From: an uncultured Draconibacterium sp.
GTDB lineage: Bacteria > Bacteroidota > Bacteroidia > Bacteroidales > Prolixibacteraceae
NCBI GenBank assembly: GCA_947492175.1
Contig: CANLMQ010000020.1
Location: 45,533 to 109,532 of the forward strand
DNA: 64,000 nucleotides
Direction: 5' to 3'
The notes beneath the pieces are model-generated. The model made no database searches, was not told where the DNA came from, and saw only the letters and a list, made by a program, of their open reading frames with translations. The first letter of the stretch is position 1, and every line of letters begins with the position of its first letter. The position numbers and the translations under genes are program-made. Positions 52,605-60,710 of this stretch are shown piece after piece.

Positions 52605-53552
52605 TTAATTTAAATCTTTGGCACAACGAAATCCGGTGTTAAATAGTGAGGTTTCGTGCGAATTTCCTGACCGCCCGCTTACCGAAAAACTGTCTCCTCC
52701 ATACTGGTCGTAAAAAAACGAGCCACCGCGTATTGTTTTTACGTTGGCATCTTCATGAATTGGAGCACTGCTTCCGGGATATGCTTTGTAGTTGTCCGAA
52801 CACCATTGCCAAACATTCCCGCCCATATCGGTAAGTCCGGCTTCGTTCTCGCCAAATGTACCAACGGGACAGGTATATAAAAAGCCGTCTTTTGTTTCGG
52901 GCTTGTCTATGCTTCCCTGCCAGGTATTGGCAAAGTATTCCCCGTTTTTTGTTAACTCATTTCCCCAGCTGAATTTCTCTCCCGAGTTTTTTCCGCTACG
53001 TGCTGCATATTCCCACTCGGCTTCGGTGGGCAAACGTTTTTCTGCCCATTTGGCATAGGCTCTTGCATCATTCCAACTTACATGAGTAACAGGGTGGTTA
53101 TCTTGTGCATTAGGGCCGTTGGGACCAAAAGGTTTTTTCCAGAAGGCTCCTTTCATTAATTCCCAATTCTTATTTTCGAGGTTAAAAACTCCTGAATCAC
53201 CAAACTTTTCAGCTTCAGTTTTGTAACCGGTAGATTCAATAAAAACTTTGAATTGAGCTACAGTAACCGGCGATTTATCGATAGAAAATGGTTTTACCGT
53301 AACTTCATGAATCGGTCTTTCTTGCGGTAATCCAGCATCGGATCCCATTAGAAAAGAACTTCCATCGAAACTAATCATTTCGCAATTTTCAGCAGCAACA
53401 TTATTTTGTTCATACTGAGAAGGTGATACTAATTTCTCGTTTTTTTCATTTGAAAAACCGTGTTTTTCAGGAGTTGTTGCCTTTTTTTTTGATTGGTTTC
53501 CTGTACAGGAAACGAGTAGCAATGCAACTAAAATGTAGTAATATTTATTCAT
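52605..53552 (-). CDS. FGE-fold lipoprotein (formylglycine-generating-enzyme family)
   Basis: The 315-residue lipoprotein (signal 'MNKYYYILVALLLVSC', Cys16) has the SUMF1 fold: 'FDGSSFLMGSD', 'NHPVTHVSWNDARAYAKWAEKRLPTEAEWEYAARSGKN', 'DMGGNVWQWCSDN', 'IRGGSFFYDQYGGDSFSVSGRSG', 'NTGFRCAKD'. The two catalytic cysteines of true FGE in the segment after RGGS are absent, so it probably does not make formylglycine. It may bind a ligand instead. Confidence 0.88.
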   Translation of the reverse strand: MNKYYYILVALLLVSCTGNQSKKKATTPEKHGFSNEKNEKLVSPSQYEQNNVAAENCEMISFDGSSFLMGSDAGLPQERPIHEVTVKPFSIDKSPVTVAQFKVFIESTGYKTEAEKFGDSGVFNLENKNWELMKGAFWKKPFGPNGPNAQDNHPVTHVSWNDARAYAKWAEKRLPTEAEWEYAARSGKNSGEKFSWGNELTKNGEYFANTWQGSIDKPETKDGFLYTCPVGTFGENEAGLTDMGGNVWQWCSDNYKAYPGSSAPIHEDANVKTIRGGSFFYDQYGGDSFSVSGRSGNSHETSLFNTGFRCAKDLN

Positions 53553-53790
53553 GATTGATTAAGTAAACCGTAAAATTGAATGATTTTATCGGGGATTCAA
53601 AATAAATGGTTTGCTGAATTTACAGACATGTAGAATTATTGATAGTTGGTTTTGGGCTTTTTGAATAAAACTACAGCAAATTAACGGTGTTACCGTAATT
53701 TACTGTTAATCCACAAATTTTTTTTTTCTTTACGTATTCGATTGCATTATTTGTTTTTTAAGAAGAAGAACTAGATAAGAATTGTAGGTT

Positions 53791-54795
53791 ATGACTAAAC
53801 AATACAACTGGGCCATTTTAGGTTGTGGAAGAATTGCCGCCAAATTTGCCAGAGATTTAAAATTATTACCGAATGCTACTCTTTATGCAGCTGCTTCCCG
53901 GGATTTAAACCGCGCAAAAGATTTTGCCGGCGAATGGGGATTTGAAATTGCATACGGAAGTTACCTTGAATTAGTGAACGATCCTAAAGTTGATGCAATT
54001 TATATTGCCACTCCACATTCGCACCACCACGAGCATACTTTACTTTGTCTTAACCATAAAAAACCGGTGTTGTGCGAAAAAGCTTTTGCTTTGAACCTGA
54101 AAGAGGTAAAAGAAATGATAGCCTGTGCAAAAGAGAACAATACTTTTTTAATGGAAGCATTTTGGACGATGTTTCAACCCAGTTTTAGAAAGGCCATGGA
54201 GATTTTAAATTCGGGAGAATTGGGTAAATTAAAAATAGTACGATCTGATTTTGCATTTAATGCTCCTTTTATTGAAGACAAACGATTGTATAGCATAGAG
54301 CTCGGTGGCGGTTCTTTGCTTGACATTGGTATTTATCCTGTTTTTGCTGCACTTACTTCACTCGGTATCCCCGAAAAAATTAAATCGTTTGCCGATTTCA
54401 GTGCAACGGGATCGGAAGAAAGCCTGAGTGTGCTATTTAAATATAAAAATGGAGAAATGGCAAATCTCACTTCCAGCTTTTCTTCGTATTCGCCAACTCA
54501 AACCGAATATATATGTGAAAAAGGATATTTGGTATTAAATCCGCGTTGGTTTACTCCCACCGACATAACCTTTTGGAAAGAGGGTGGGGAGGTGGAAACA
54601 ATTGTTTCAGAACATAAAAAAGGATTTGGTTACCAATACGAAGCTCAACATGTTATGGAATGCCTGGATAACGGATTAATTGAAAGCCCCAAGATGAGCT
54701 GGAAAATGAGTCAGGATTTGATGGAGATTCTGGACCGGATCAGGATTGATGCCGGAATATTTTTCCCCGAACACGATAAAAATATATTCTTTTAG
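53791..54795 (+). CDS. Gfo/Idh/MocA-family oxidoreductase
   Basis: The 334-residue cytoplasmic protein starts with 'YNWAILGCGRIAAKFARDL', then 'AIYIATPHSHHHEHTLLCLNHKKPVLCEKAFALNLKEVKEMIA' and a C-domain with 'SIELGGGSLLDIGIYPVFAALTSLG'. It resembles trans-dihydrodiol/xylose dehydrogenase-type NAD(P) enzymes. The sugar substrate cannot be told. It is monocistronic. Confidence 0.92.
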   Translation: MTKQYNWAILGCGRIAAKFARDLKLLPNATLYAAASRDLNRAKDFAGEWGFEIAYGSYLELVNDPKVDAIYIATPHSHHHEHTLLCLNHKKPVLCEKAFALNLKEVKEMIACAKENNTFLMEAFWTMFQPSFRKAMEILNSGELGKLKIVRSDFAFNAPFIEDKRLYSIELGGGSLLDIGIYPVFAALTSLGIPEKIKSFADFSATGSEESLSVLFKYKNGEMANLTSSFSSYSPTQTEYICEKGYLVLNPRWFTPTDITFWKEGGEVETIVSEHKKGFGYQYEAQHVMECLDNGLIESPKMSWKMSQDLMEILDRIRIDAGIFFPEHDKNIFF

Positions 54796-55028
54796 CAGAG
54801 GTAATATTACCTGAAATGTATTTTTCTGAAATGATATAGGGTTAAAAATGTATATTCAGGAATTAGTATATATTCACATTGTCAGGATTTTATAAGATAA
54901 TTTTTTAATGTATTTCTAAAATTGAATATTGTAAATAACATTTTTATTGTTTGGTTGTTCTAAATTTAAATTAGGGTTAACAAAGAAAAAATATATTAAA
55001 GAAATAATTCTTTATTAAAAAATGTTAT

Positions 55029-55036
55029 TACTTTTG
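55029..55036 (+). promoter_or_regulatory. Candidate -7 box (TACTTTTG) of rex
   Basis: Matches TAnnTTTG 39 bases before the rex ATG. No matching -33 element is evident. Confidence 0.4.
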
Positions 55037-55074
55037 AGATGAAAGCTAGAATAGCAATACAGAGTTAGTGTATT

Positions 55075-55728
55075 ATGAGTTTGAAAAGGAAAAATAATAA
55101 ATCGACACAAGTCCCGGAACCAACCTTACGAAGGTTGCCTGGTTATCTATTTTTTCTTGAAAAAGTTCGGGAAAAGGGTGTAATTAATATTTCAGCTCCT
55201 ACCATTGGAAAAGAGTTAAAATGTGATCCGACTCAGGTTGTAAAAGATTTAGCAGTTACGGGTATAAAAGGAAAACCCAGAGTTGGATATAACACCTATG
55301 AATTGTGTCATGCATTAGAAGAATTCCTGGGATTTAATCGTGTAAATGAGGCATTTCTGATTGGTGCAGGTAATTTAGGTACTGCTCTAATGGCCTATCA
55401 GGAGCATCAAACTTTAGGGATAAAAATAATTGCAGCGTTCGATGTTAATGAAGATAAGATCGGGAAACATGTGGGCGGTATCCATGTTTTGGAATACAAT
55501 AAACTATTTCATTTATCGAACCGTTTAGATGTAAAAATTGCCATACTAACTACACCCAATAATGTAGCACAGGATGTGGCAGAGGATCTGGTAAATTGTG
55601 GTGTAAAAGCTATCTGGAATTTTACTCATTGTAACCTCGATTTGCCTGATAATATCATTGTTGAAGATATTTCTATGAGTTCATTTGCGGCTGTACTGCT
55701 ACGGCGGTTAAACGATTCCGAAGAATAA
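55075..55728 (+). CDS. rex: Redox-sensing transcriptional repressor Rex
   Basis: The 217-residue protein has an N-terminal winged helix (about 1-85: 'TLRRLPGYLFFLEKVREKG', 'APTIGKELKCDPTQVVKDLAVTG') and a Rossmann domain with 'AFLIGAGNLGTALMAYQ' and 'IAAFDVNEDKIGKHVGGIHV'. It senses the NADH/NAD+ ratio and controls fermentation and respiratory genes such as cytochrome bd oxidase, also present in this window. Confidence 0.95.
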   Translation: MSLKRKNNKSTQVPEPTLRRLPGYLFFLEKVREKGVINISAPTIGKELKCDPTQVVKDLAVTGIKGKPRVGYNTYELCHALEEFLGFNRVNEAFLIGAGNLGTALMAYQEHQTLGIKIIAAFDVNEDKIGKHVGGIHVLEYNKLFHLSNRLDVKIAILTTPNNVAQDVAEDLVNCGVKAIWNFTHCNLDLPDNIIVEDISMSSFAAVLLRRLNDSEE

Positions 55729-55746
55729 ATAATTAAAACGAAAATC

Positions 55747-55947
55747 ATGAAAAGAGTAAAGATGTTTTTAGCTTGTTTGAGCAAAGAAATAAAGAAAAAA
55801 TTCTTTAAACTGGAGAGTTCTGATATAAGTCATGATTGCGAAAAACTTAAAGACGTGGGTTATGAAATAAACTCAAGTGAAGATTTAAAATTTATTGAAG
55901 AGTATATACTTAAATACACTACTACGACACGTTGGCAAACATTGTAA
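55747..55947 (+). CDS. Small charged protein of unknown function
   Basis: The 66-residue product starts 18 bases after rex. Mostly helical, basic at the start ('MKRVKMFLACLSKEIKKKFF') and acidic in the middle. No signal, domain or family is recognised. The close spacing favours a real, coupled gene. Confidence 0.45.
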   Translation: MKRVKMFLACLSKEIKKKFFKLESSDISHDCEKLKDVGYEINSSEDLKFIEEYILKYTTTTRWQTL

Positions 55948-56137
55948 CGATATGGTTTGGTAAATTTGACTGAGTACGGAAAGTGTTAGTTGACCAGTTG
56001 GTTGGTATAACTGGTACTGCGAAAATGCAGTCAATTTTCCTGCCTGTAACTTCTTTGTTATTTTTAACATCCAGATACTTTCTCCCTTTTTTATTTGTTA
56101 CTTTTGTTGGCAATTCAGATCAACTAAAAAAATAGAA

Positions 56138-56971
56138 ATGAGTAAAACTTTATTAATCGCTGTAGCGGTGTTTTTGTCTTTTAGCATTTGTGCACAAAAA
56201 CCTGAAAGACCAGCTCCGCAACCGGCACCGGAAATAAATGAGTCGTTTAAACTAGGCGTTGCCGGTTACACCTTTGTAAATTTTGATTTACAAACGACGC
56301 TTGAAACCTTACAACGCTGTGATGTACATTATCTGTGTATAAAAGATTTCCATTTGCCGGTAGAAAGTTCCGACGAAGAAATTTCTGCTTTTCATAAAAA
56401 ATGTGCCGATTATGGTGTAAAAGGTTATGCGGTTGGCCCGTTATATATGAAAACAAAAGAGGACATTGATAAGTATTTTGAGTATGCGAAAAGAGTAGGG
56501 GTGAATACAATTGTAGGTGTGCCTGCATACGAACTTTTACCTTATGTTGACAAAAAGGTTAAAGAGTATGGGTTTAATTATGCAATTCATTTGCATGGTC
56601 CGGATATTGATATTTTTCCAGATGCGGATGATGTTTGGGAACACACAAAAGATTTAGATCCTCGAATAGGTATGTGTTTGGACATTGGTCATGATACCCG
56701 TAACGGAAAAGATCCTGTGGCTGACTTAAAAAAATATCACACACGTGTTTTCGATATTCATTTGAAAGATGTAACAGGACCAACAAAACTGGGATATTCG
56801 GTTGAAGTGGGACGTGGAATAATTGATTTTCCTGCATTGGTAAAAATGTTGCGGAAAGTAAATTATTCAGGTGTAATTAGCCTGGAACATGAGCGCAATA
56901 TGGATAATCCGTTTATGGGAATTGCAGAATCCATTGGATATTTCAGAGCAATGGTTGAAGCAACTAAATAA
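56138..56971 (+). CDS. Secreted sugar phosphate isomerase/epimerase-like protein
   Basis: The 277-residue protein has a signal peptide (about 1-19) and a xylose-isomerase-like TIM barrel: 'FKLGVAGYTFVNFDLQTTLE', 'MCLDIGHDTRNGKDPVAD', 'FDIHLKDVTGPTKLGYSVEVGRGIIDFPALV', 'VISLEHERNM'. The His/Asp/Glu residues of the metal site are visible. It belongs with the sugar oxidoreductases in the region, though it is in its own unit. Confidence 0.88.
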   Translation: MSKTLLIAVAVFLSFSICAQKPERPAPQPAPEINESFKLGVAGYTFVNFDLQTTLETLQRCDVHYLCIKDFHLPVESSDEEISAFHKKCADYGVKGYAVGPLYMKTKEDIDKYFEYAKRVGVNTIVGVPAYELLPYVDKKVKEYGFNYAIHLHGPDIDIFPDADDVWEHTKDLDPRIGMCLDIGHDTRNGKDPVADLKKYHTRVFDIHLKDVTGPTKLGYSVEVGRGIIDFPALVKMLRKVNYSGVISLEHERNMDNPFMGIAESIGYFRAMVEATK

Positions 56972-56993
56972 GTACGAAATTAGATTTAAGCTG

Positions 56994-57026
56994 AAGGTGT
57001 TGACTGGACGAAGTTAACACCTTTTT
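56994..57026 (+). terminator. Terminator of the isomerase-like gene
   Basis: A short stem GGTGTT/AACACC with a long loop, followed by six T. Confidence 0.65.
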
Positions 57027-57140
57027 TATTTCCGTATTTGTTTAGTGCTGCTGGTATAAATTTCAGCTGTTGTCCCGAATATTTAAAGCTTTCGTAGTTT
57101 TCATAAATTTTTATCGAACTTAATTTTCTATTTTTGCTTT

Positions 57141-57884
57141 GTGCAAAAAATATTCAAAATATATAAGCGAAATATTTATGGCGTAATGGGAACGCTTATT
57201 TTTCATATTTTGCTTTTTTCGGCTTTTATTTTAAGCGATGTTAACATAAAAGGAAATGTAAAAGAGGAGGCAATGATTATTGAATTTCCTGACATTTTAC
57301 CTGAACCCGAAATTGAGGAGAAGCCTGCGGAAGAAGAGCAGGAAAGCCTGCCAGAAAATCAATCAGAGACAGTTAATAATAGAAGCAATGTTGCTTCGAA
57401 TAGAACAGCTACAGAGAATACAACTAAATCGGCTGATGAATTTTTCGATGATGATTACCTTAAGGAACTGGAAGCTGCACAAAAGTTGGTATCTGATGTT
57501 AATAATCAGCTTTCGAAAGAGATTATTGATATGAGTGATATAAAAATGCCGGTAGAAACCACCGAGGGAATGGATCCTGATTCAATTAAAAATATTATTT
57601 ACACCGGCGAAAGTAATATCATTTATTATCTCGATAATCGGTATCATTTGCGATTGCCTGTACCGGTTTATTTGGCGCAGGGGGGCGGAACAATCATTGT
57701 AGATATAAAAGTAAACAGAAATGGAATGGTTACTGAAGCTATAGCTCGGAAAAATAATTCAATTCGCGACAAACAGATTTTACTTTATGCGCAGGAGGCA
57801 GCTTCGCGCACTGTATTTAATGCAGATAATTCAGCTCCATCATCACAGAAGGGAACAATTCAGTATACATTTGTTGCTCAATAA
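57141..57884 (+). CDS. TonB-like energy transducer
   Basis: The 247-residue protein has a basic N-terminus, one membrane helix (about 16-33, 'MGTLIFHILLFSAFILSD'), an acidic Pro/Glu-rich stalk and a C-terminal domain ('VPVYLAQGGGTIIVDIKVNRNGMVTEAIARKNNS') of TonB type. GTG 57141 is used because the preceding 'KRNIYGVMGT' stretch looks like the usual N-terminus of these proteins. A TATTTTTG box lies only four bases before GTG, so the start or a leaderless transcript remains open. It could energise TonB receptors. Confidence 0.78.
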   Translation: MQKIFKIYKRNIYGVMGTLIFHILLFSAFILSDVNIKGNVKEEAMIIEFPDILPEPEIEEKPAEEEQESLPENQSETVNNRSNVASNRTATENTTKSADEFFDDDYLKELEAAQKLVSDVNNQLSKEIIDMSDIKMPVETTEGMDPDSIKNIIYTGESNIIYYLDNRYHLRLPVPVYLAQGGGTIIVDIKVNRNGMVTEAIARKNNSIRDKQILLYAQEAASRTVFNADNSAPSSQKGTIQYTFVAQ

Positions 57885-58039
57885 AATTTTCTATCTTAAT
57901 TTCTTTTTATTCTGGAATAATCATTTTTGATTGCTAATTTGTACATATAGAGATAGTTCGCTTGGGGATGTGATGTTAAGCTAACTTTTTCTTTAACATG
58001 ATTTAACACCATTTTCTTGCTGGATGCAGAATGTGTATT

Positions 58040-58132
58040 TATCTTTGCGGTACGTTTATTTTCATAAGTTTAGGTTTAGTTAGGTTAGTTAGTTTAATGA
58101 GAAAAGGATGGGTTGTTGAACCTGTCCTTTTT
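58040..58132 (+). ncRNA. Candidate short transcript: -7 box, leader and hairpin
   Basis: A TATCTTTG box at 58040-58047 and an approximate -33 element upstream start a region that ends in a hairpin at 58102-58132 (AAAAGGA...GGTT-loop-AACC...TCCTTTTT) with a T run. Between them GTTTAGGTTTAGTTAGGTTAG is repetitive. This could be a roughly 80-base small RNA or an attenuated leader. It lies in the 445-base gap 57885-58329; no coding frame is convincing. Confidence 0.35.
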
Positions 58133-58289
58133 GATTTTAGGCCTAAAAGCATTATTTCCTCTTCTTTTTTCTTCATTTTTTAATTTAATTTTTAACTTTA
58201 TCAGATCTTGTAAGACGTTGTTTATAAGCTTAATTGCTGATTTTGAAGTTGATTGTTTTATAAGTTGTGATAGAATTATTTTAAACACA

Positions 58290-58321
58290 GGGTTACCTTT
58301 TACCCGATAAACGAATAATAT
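58290..58321 (+). promoter_or_regulatory. Candidate ECF promoter upstream of the sigma gene
   Basis: GGTTACC (58291-58297), exactly 16 bases, then AATAATAT (from 58314). The same combination occurs before the peptide gene at 63731. The 12-mer GGGTTACCTTTT is shared. Confidence 0.5.
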
Positions 58322-58329
58322 AATAGAAG

Positions 58330-58917
58330 ATGATAAATTATACGGATGCGCAAATCCTGAAAGGAATCTTAAGGCACGATAATTTAATTTTACAGTACAT
58401 CTATAAACAGTACTACTATAAAGTAAATTATTTCATTAAGAAAAACCAAGGTAATGAAGATGACGCCAGCGATATTTTTCAGGAAGCTATAATCGTAATT
58501 TATAGAAAATTAAAAGAAAACGATTTAATTTTCGAAAAGAGTTCTTTTCAAGGTTATTTATTTTCCGTTTGTCGGTTCCTTTGGTTGAAACAACTAGAGA
58601 AAAGGCGAATAGAAAGAGAAAGGCTGAACGATTCATTGCCGTATCAGGAAGACTTGTACGACGATAATTTAGTTGAACTGGTAGATAAAAACGAGAAATA
58701 CGGATTGTATCAAAAGCATTTCAAAACCTTAAGTACTGATTGTCAGAAGTTATTACAACTGTTTTTTGAAAAAGTCCCGCTTAAAGAAATTGCAAAAATA
58801 ATGGGCTTTAAAACAGAAAAATACGCAAAAACCCGAAAATATAAGTGTAAAGAACTTCTTATTAAGCGTATAAAACAAGATACAGAATTTAAAAAGATAC
58901 TTGAAGATGACACCTAA
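58330..58917 (+). CDS. ECF-type RNA polymerase sigma factor
   Basis: The 195-residue protein shows region 2 ('NLILQYIYKQYYYKVNYFIKK', 'DASDIFQEAIIVIYRKLKE', 'FQGYLFSVCRFLWLKQLEKR') and region 4 ('LSTDCQKLLQLFFEKVPLKEIAKIMGFK'). The end overlaps the next gene's start by 11 bases. The sigma factor carries a candidate promoter of its own type, so it may be autoregulated. Confidence 0.88.
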   Translation: MINYTDAQILKGILRHDNLILQYIYKQYYYKVNYFIKKNQGNEDDASDIFQEAIIVIYRKLKENDLIFEKSSFQGYLFSVCRFLWLKQLEKRRIERERLNDSLPYQEDLYDDNLVELVDKNEKYGLYQKHFKTLSTDCQKLLQLFFEKVPLKEIAKIMGFKTEKYAKTRKYKCKELLIKRIKQDTEFKKILEDDT

Positions 58918-60412
58918 AGTAGAATTATTTGGACGCATTGAAGATTATTGTTTAGAGTTATTGGACGCTCAAGAAAGAATCGAATTTGAAAAGGAATTAG
59001 AGTTTAACGAAGAGTTAAGAGATGAAGTAGAACTTCACAAAAACATTCAGGCTGCAATTACAGAAATGGATGTTTTAGATCTTAAAAGTAAACTCGAAAA
59101 TATTCAGAGTGAAAACAAACCCGAGAGTTCTATCAATGGATCTTTTGAATTGCTTGATGAATTAACATTAATTCAGGACCTAAGCGATGAGTTAGCCCCG
59201 GAAGAACTAATCAACAGTTTAGAATCTTTACCCAAAGTACACGTTTACCAACACGAATTAACTTCAAACGAAAACATTCATCATTTTTATAAAGAGCAAA
59301 ATAAAGATGAGGGTGTGAATGGCCGAGAGGAAGATCTGAATGGATTTGACATGGAAGGTCTGGAAGGTTTAGAAGAAGCTGTTCTTGAGACAGACATTTT
59401 AAATCTTCGCGAAACACTTCAGCATGTAGCAAAATCAGTAGAGCCGCAATATTCTGTTGAAGATATCGACGATTTCTTAAATGGAGAATTGGGTGATGAT
59501 ATTTTGGCTGAATTTGAATTGGAATTAGAGCAGAATGAAGATCTTCAGGATGAAGTGATTTTACATTCAGAAATAGAGGCAGCACTTAAAGAAGAAGGGG
59601 TTATGAACCTGAGAAGTGAGTTGCGCAATATTATGGATGCCGAAACATCGTGGAATGTTAGTGAGAAAAGCATTGAAGATTTTATAGATGGAATTTTAGA
59701 AGATGAGTTGCTGGAAGAATTTAATGCGGAATTGAAAGAGAATACAGATCTGATGGCAGAAGTCGCGTTGAGGGAACATATTAATGAAGCTATTGCCGAG
59801 ACAGATATTCAGTCGTTGAGGGCAGGACTAAGATCTGCTCAAACTAAGGTAGATAAGAAAGAAGTTAAATCGATAGTGATGCCGCGATTTGAGAGGGGAA
59901 CAAAGCATATTTGGAGGACTTCTGCTGCAATGATAATTGTTTTAATCGGTCTTGCCGGCATATTGAATACAGGCTTACATTCAACCGATAATACCTATAA
60001 TAGATACTTCGAGTCGCCAACATGGGCTTCAGAACGTTCTGTAAGCAGTAGTATCGATAATATACAAATGGCAAAAGTTTATTATCAAACAGCAGAATAC
60101 CAGAAGGTTGTGGACTTGCTGAATAATACAAAAGCAGATGAAGACCAGGCATTTGTGTCGGAGTTTTATAAAGGACTTAGTTATCAGAATTTAGACAGAT
60201 ATGAAAATGCTATTCAGGCATATACGAAAGTAATAGATCATGGAAACAACCTATTTATTGAGGAAGCGGAATGGTACAAATCGTTATGTTATCTGAAACT
60301 TAATCAAAAATCGGAAGCAAAACTGGAACTAATTGCAGTTATTGATCGAAAAGGACATTACGAAAAAGATGCTAAAGCAATATTAAGACGACTCCGATAT
60401 TCGTTCAAATGA
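58907..60412 (+). CDS. Membrane protein with repeated anti-sigma-like modules and TPR domain
   Basis: The 501-residue protein starts at ATG 58907, inside the end of the sigma gene. Three similar modules are visible: about 5-58 ('RIEDYCLELLDAQERIEFEK'), about 185-245 ('VEDIDDFLNGELGDDILAEF') and about 255-310 ('EKSIEDFIDGILEDELLEEF'), each with 'EVxLHxxIxxAI' and a trailing 'LRxxL' helix; a fourth partial copy lies near 150-175. A membrane helix follows (about 338-360), then TPR-like helices (about 385-500). Such segments bind sigma factors, so this is probably the anti-sigma, with a periplasmic TPR sensor. Confidence 0.82.
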   Translation: MTPKVELFGRIEDYCLELLDAQERIEFEKELEFNEELRDEVELHKNIQAAITEMDVLDLKSKLENIQSENKPESSINGSFELLDELTLIQDLSDELAPEELINSLESLPKVHVYQHELTSNENIHHFYKEQNKDEGVNGREEDLNGFDMEGLEGLEEAVLETDILNLRETLQHVAKSVEPQYSVEDIDDFLNGELGDDILAEFELELEQNEDLQDEVILHSEIEAALKEEGVMNLRSELRNIMDAETSWNVSEKSIEDFIDGILEDELLEEFNAELKENTDLMAEVALREHINEAIAETDIQSLRAGLRSAQTKVDKKEVKSIVMPRFERGTKHIWRTSAAMIIVLIGLAGILNTGLHSTDNTYNRYFESPTWASERSVSSSIDNIQMAKVYYQTAEYQKVVDLLNNTKADEDQAFVSEFYKGLSYQNLDRYENAIQAYTKVIDHGNNLFIEEAEWYKSLCYLKLNQKSEAKLELIAVIDRKGHYEKDAKAILRRLRYSFK

Positions 60413-60450
60413 TCGTTCAAATAAAATAATTCGAAATACATACATTCAGG

Positions 60451-60480
60451 AAAGGCCTGTCGTTTACGACGGGCCTTTTT
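60451..60480 (+). terminator. Terminator of the sigma/anti-sigma unit
   Basis: A stem AAAGGCC-GTCG with CGAC-GGCCTTT, loop of four, followed by T residues. Confidence 0.9.
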
Positions 60481-60545
60481 CTTAGAAGGATTTTTACCCT
60501 TATTAATACCTTTTTTTTGGAAGATTTATATCACAGAAGAAATTT

Positions 60546-60569
60546 CATTTCAGGTTTTATTCTGAAATG
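60546..60569 (-). terminator. Hairpin downstream of the CHAT gene
   Basis: CATTTCAG (60546-60553) pairs with CTGAAATG (60562-60569). It lies 142 bases after the CHAT stop on the minus strand in the 298-base gap 60413-60710. The T run is weak. Confidence 0.4.
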
Positions 60570-60710
60570 GGAAATGCGGATAAATAAAATCAAGAGAACA
60601 AGCGTTGTATTTTTAAGAAAGAACTTATTATTTTTTGTCTGAATAATAAAAATGGAGAGCTAAGTGTGGTGTAAAATAAATTTAACGGATAGATTTGTTG
60701 AGGCGATTCT

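Noticed and set aside
58094..58288. Minus-strand ORF of 64 codons
   Set aside because: Lys/Asn-rich frame in AT-rich DNA, overlapping the candidate hairpin, with no homology signs.
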